Source: a virus
Strand: one strand, 5' to 3'
Length of the DNA stretch: 31,623 nt
IMG/VR virus record: IMGVR_UViG_3300027742_000030
Span: 1-31,623 of that record
Position numbers and translations under genes: made by a program. This document shows positions 28,911 to 31,623 of this stretch, piece by piece (positions within the stretch are counted from its first letter, which is position 1; each line of letters begins with the position of its first letter). The notes under the pieces are model-generated. The model did no database searches. It saw only the letters and a program-made list of their open reading frames with translations, and was not told the origin of the DNA.

Positions 28911-30430
28911 TGGCGACGCTCCTGGCGACGTATGCGCTCTATGTTGACTGGAATAATGACGGTGACTATGGGGACGCGGACGAGGATATCAGCGCCGACT
29001 GGATGCAGATCACTATCACACGCGGCTATTCAAGTCCGCTGGCCCGCTATCCAACTGTGGGACGGATGACGGTGCTCCTGAGGAACGCTGCCAAGACATA
29101 CTCGCCGCCCGAGACGGCTGCGGCAAGACCGCGCCTACCAGTGAGACTAACGATGACCTATGGCGGTTCAACGGTGACGTTATTCGAGGGCTGGATTCAG
29201 ACGCTGCGCCCAGACTACGGCTCACATCTGGCCCGCCGGGCGGTAATGGAGTGCGTGGACGCTATCTGGCTGCTGGACCAGTTCGAGGGCGAGATTGCAC
29301 TGCAGACCAATGTCTATGCGGATGACGTAATCACCGCTGTGGTTGCTGCAGTCTATACGCCGCCCGCTACCGCCTATGACAGCGGCATCAATCTGTTCCC
29401 CGCCGCTGCCGACCGCTGGGCCGGGCGGCTTCTTGCGTGGTCCTCCTCTAGCGGCTCTGGGTCCGGCGTCATGCAAAAGGTAAGCGCGTCGAGTAAAATC
29501 ACCGATGCCTGCGTGAGCGACTGGGGGCGCTTCTTCATCTCGAAGGCGGGTACGCCCACGTTCTACAACCGCCACCGAATGCCCTTCGACAGCGCAACCG
29601 CTCTCACGCTGAATGATGACATGATAGGCCTTGACTATGGGATGAGTGCCGACAGTGTGCGGAACTATGTGGAGGTAACGTGCCATCCGCGCAAGGTGGG
29701 CACCGTCTACGAGGTTTTGGGACAGATCGACCAGAACGATGCGCCGATGATCGAAAACGGGGACTCGATTACGCTCGACATTGCCTTCCGCGATCCTGCG
29801 AACAATGCCGTGCAACTGGGCGGGAAGTCCGTCATCACGCCAGTGGCGACTACGGATTTCACCGCTACAGATGACGAGGCCGGCGAAGGCACCGACGACA
29901 CTAGCAACATTACGCCGTCAATGTCGGCATACGGGGACCATGCGGAGATCACGCTGGCTAATGCAGCCGGGCATCCGGTATGGGTGCAAACGCTTCGGGT
30001 GCGCGGGTTGGCGGTGCGCTCGCTGGAAGCCGTGACGGTTGTCGCAGAGGAGGCCAGCGACGTCGTACAGCGGCTGCGGGTAGATGCCGCTCTGATGAGC
30101 AATACTATCCATGCGCAGAACCTTGCGGACTGGCTACTGAGTTACTATAAAGACCCTCTGCACAACATTCAGGGCGTGACGATCTTCGCCAACTCTACCG
30201 CCACGCTGATGGCGGCAGCGCGGGACTTGGAGCTGATGGACCGCGTAGTTATCACCGAGACACAGACCGGGCTATCGGCGCAGGCAGGCTACATCTATGC
30301 GATGCGCCACACGATTGAGCGCGGGCGCATCCACCGCCTGAGCTTCAGCCTAGAACAGGCATACGATTATGGGGCGGACTGCCCGCGGTGGGGCACTGCC
30401 AAATGGGGCACTGCCAAATGGGTGTATTAG
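28910..30430 (+). CDS. distal tail / tail-tip protein, 506 aa
   Basis: A 506-residue protein directly downstream of the tape measure. It opens with YVDWNNDGDYGDADEDIS, a Ca-binding-like D-x-N-x-D-G-D loop known from the start of many phage tail proteins, and continues with beta-rich domains (SPLARYPTVGRMTVLLRN). The middle (KITDACVSDWGRFFISKAG) resembles hub-type folds. The end has the repeat WGTAK-WGTAK-W. It probably forms part of the tail tip that holds the fibres. Confidence 0.7.
   Translation: MATLLATYALYVDWNNDGDYGDADEDISADWMQITITRGYSSPLARYPTVGRMTVLLRNAAKTYSPPETAAARPRLPVRLTMTYGGSTVTLFEGWIQTLRPDYGSHLARRAVMECVDAIWLLDQFEGEIALQTNVYADDVITAVVAAVYTPPATAYDSGINLFPAAADRWAGRLLAWSSSSGSGSGVMQKVSASSKITDACVSDWGRFFISKAGTPTFYNRHRMPFDSATALTLNDDMIGLDYGMSADSVRNYVEVTCHPRKVGTVYEVLGQIDQNDAPMIENGDSITLDIAFRDPANNAVQLGGKSVITPVATTDFTATDDEAGEGTDDTSNITPSMSAYGDHAEITLANAAGHPVWVQTLRVRGLAVRSLEAVTVVAEEASDVVQRLRVDAALMSNTIHAQNLADWLLSYYKDPLHNIQGVTIFANSTATLMAAARDLELMDRVVITETQTGLSAQAGYIYAMRHTIERGRIHRLSFSLEQAYDYGADCPRWGTAKWGTAKWVY
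30389..30418 (+). repeat. tandem 15-bp repeat at the gene end
   Basis: TGGGGCACTGCCAAA occurs twice in tandem (30389-30403 and 30404-30418) and encodes WGTAK twice at the C-terminus of the tail-tip protein, followed by WVY. The repeat is in frame, so copy-number change would only alter the tail end. Confidence 0.9.
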
Positions 30431-30439
30431 GAGAGATCT

Positions 30440-31075
30440 ATGGCATACGGCGACGTTGGTGATGTAATAAACGGTGGCACGATCACAGAAACATGGGGCG
30501 ACCAGGCGCGCGCCAACTTTCAGGCTGGCGTACCGGACATCTTCACGACCGAGGGTGATATCGCCATTGCCACGGGCGGAGATGCGGCGGCCCGACTGGC
30601 TGTTGGCGCAGCTGATAGCGTGCTTGTAGCGGGCGCCGCGCGTCCTGAATGGCAAATTGCTCCAGCAGTGCATCTCACGAAATCCGGTACTACGTCTATG
30701 AATACCGGTGCCTGGACCACCATTGCCTTTGACACTGAAACTTCAGATACTGATGGGATGCATGAGGGCGTCACCTATCCTGGACGCATCACGATTCCCG
30801 CCAATGGCGGCGGCTGGTATGTGTTCGGATGTTTCGCAAACGCTTCACGTACCTCTGCCCATACCTGGCGATTGCGCATTTTACTAAACGGCACAACTGT
30901 GCTGGCACAAGGGCAGGCAATAGATAGTGCCAACATTTCATCACATATCACCCTGGCCGGCGGTTATTCACTCGCAGCGACAAATTATCTCCAAGTGCAG
31001 TATTATACCGATGACGGCTCCATGACCATTGCGGCGTCCCCGATGTTCTGGGCCATCTGGCAACGGAGGCAGTAA
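30440..31075 (+). CDS. tail fibre / receptor-binding-like protein, 211 aa
   Basis: A 211-residue protein with AGGAGA before ATG 30440. The first 75 residues contain short motifs typical of fibre bases (TEGDIAIATGGDAAARLAVG). Residues about 80-211 form a beta-sandwich with the pattern of C1q/TNF-like knob domains (WTTIAFDTETSDTDGMHEG, FGCFANASRTSAH, LQVQYYTDDGSMTIAASPMF). Such knobs trimerise and bind surface sugars. It stands between the tail-tip protein and a further fibre gene. Confidence 0.65.
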   Translation: MAYGDVGDVINGGTITETWGDQARANFQAGVPDIFTTEGDIAIATGGDAAARLAVGAADSVLVAGAARPEWQIAPAVHLTKSGTTSMNTGAWTTIAFDTETSDTDGMHEGVTYPGRITIPANGGGWYVFGCFANASRTSAHTWRLRILLNGTTVLAQGQAIDSANISSHITLAGGYSLAATNYLQVQYYTDDGSMTIAASPMFWAIWQRRQ

Positions 31076-31623
31076 TGCCGATTGAGCGCAGACCTGACCG
31101 CACGACCGTCATCTATCCTGCCAGGATGCAATTTATGGACAATGCCCGCTCGGTGGTGGGCGAGATCTATGTGGACGCGGACGGCGTGCTGCATATCGGT
31201 GACGTATCCAGTGGCGGTGGGGGCGGCACGGGCCCCACGTCGCAGCATGGTCTGAACGACCTCGCCATCCACACCGGCACACTAGACGACAACCAGGCAC
31301 CGCAATTCCTCAAGCACAACGGATCGCGGGCGATGACCGGCGATCTTGCGATGGGCGGCAATGCGATCACCAGTGTGGGCTTGGTCGATGGGGTAACCGT
31401 GAGCGCCCACGCCGCGCGCCACGAGAGTGGCGGCGCCGACGTGGTAGATCATGACTCGCTGACCGGATTTGTGAGCGATGAGCACATTGCGCATAGCGGC
31501 GTCACGCTCACGGCGGGTGATGGGCTTACCGGCGGCGGCACCATCACGGCAAGCCGCACATTCAACGTTGTAGGCGGTAGTGGGATTACTGCTAACGCAG
31601 ATAGTATAGCGCTGACTTGGGGC
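31075..31623 (+). CDS. tail fibre protein, N-terminal part (cut by window end)
   Basis: ATG 31075 overlaps the preceding stop (TAATG), with GGAGG upstream. The visible 183 residues show fibre hallmarks: a Gly-rich hinge (SSGGGGGTGPTS), LNDLAIHTGTLDDNQAPQFL, NGSRAMTGDLAMGGNAITSV, VSAHAARHESGGADV and LTAGDGLTGGGTITASRTF. These are common in shaft-forming tail fibres of siphoviruses. The gene continues beyond the window. Confidence 0.75.
   Translation, partial: MPIERRPDRTTVIYPARMQFMDNARSVVGEIYVDADGVLHIGDVSSGGGGGTGPTSQHGLNDLAIHTGTLDDNQAPQFLKHNGSRAMTGDLAMGGNAITSVGLVDGVTVSAHAARHESGGADVVDHDSLTGFVSDEHIAHSGVTLTAGDGLTGGGTITASRTFNVVGGSGITANADSIALTWG

Noticed and set aside
1-31623. CRISPR array or insertion sequence
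   Set aside because: No spaced direct repeats of suitable length and no transposase-like gene or terminal inverted repeats were seen.

Overview
The window is about 31.6 kb of a tailed double-stranded DNA phage (or prophage), with a siphovirus gene order. Almost every gene is on the + strand, genes are packed with 1-8 nt overlaps (ATGA, TAATG, GTGA), and a complete packaging, portal, head, neck and tail series is present. Both ends are cut inside genes. GC looks moderately high (about 55-60% by eye), with AT-richer patches around 7.9-8.2 kb, 9.1-9.2 kb and 16.1-16.7 kb that look recently acquired. No integrase, repressor, tRNA or bacterial flank is visible. The host cannot be named from the sequence; it is probably an environmental bacterium.

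Layout. 1-1290: small early-type genes and a VRR-NUC nuclease. 1336-1600: a sigma70-like promoter and a structured leader. 1593-5388: lysis module, with a holin-like protein, a clan GH-A-like glycosidase, a C39-like cysteine peptidase, several small genes and an XhlA-like coiled-coil/TM protein. 5390-10230: accessory and DNA-modification block, with a metallophosphoesterase, an LRR protein, an unknown protein, a NrdD-C-terminus-like mini protein, a ParB-like protein and a cytosine-C5 methyltransferase carrying an extra half methyltransferase at its N-terminus. 10276-16532: small and large terminase, gp6-type portal, a Cys-rich mini protein and a large MuF minor head protein. 16529-17219: four tiny genes, then a strong terminator. 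17375-21315: scaffold, decoration-like protein, major capsid protein, fibre-like protein, an unknown virion-type protein and a connector. 21338-24920: a five-gene glycan island (three glycosyltransferases, two SAM methyltransferases). 24917-31623: head closure, gp10-like, tail terminator, tail tube, gpG/gpT-type frameshifted chaperones, tape measure (622 aa), distal tail protein and two fibre-like proteins.

The most unusual element is in the MuF gene. It contains a 371-residue intein at the conserved MuF cysteine. Between intein blocks B and F, where a homing endonuclease domain normally lies, the DNA carries a complete EDxHD (Vsr-like) endonuclease gene on the OPPOSITE strand, with its own promoter-like hexamers and an AGGAGG ribosome site. 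The sense intein frame stays open through this antisense gene. The mature MuF protein also carries a C-terminal HEXXH zincin-like domain.

Other points worth checking are the half-duplicated methyltransferase, the glycan island inside the neck genes, a motif-swapped gp10-like protein, a short duplicated gene end flanking the LRR cassette, a possible pseudoknot among the head genes, and a -1 frameshift signal in the tail chaperone gene.
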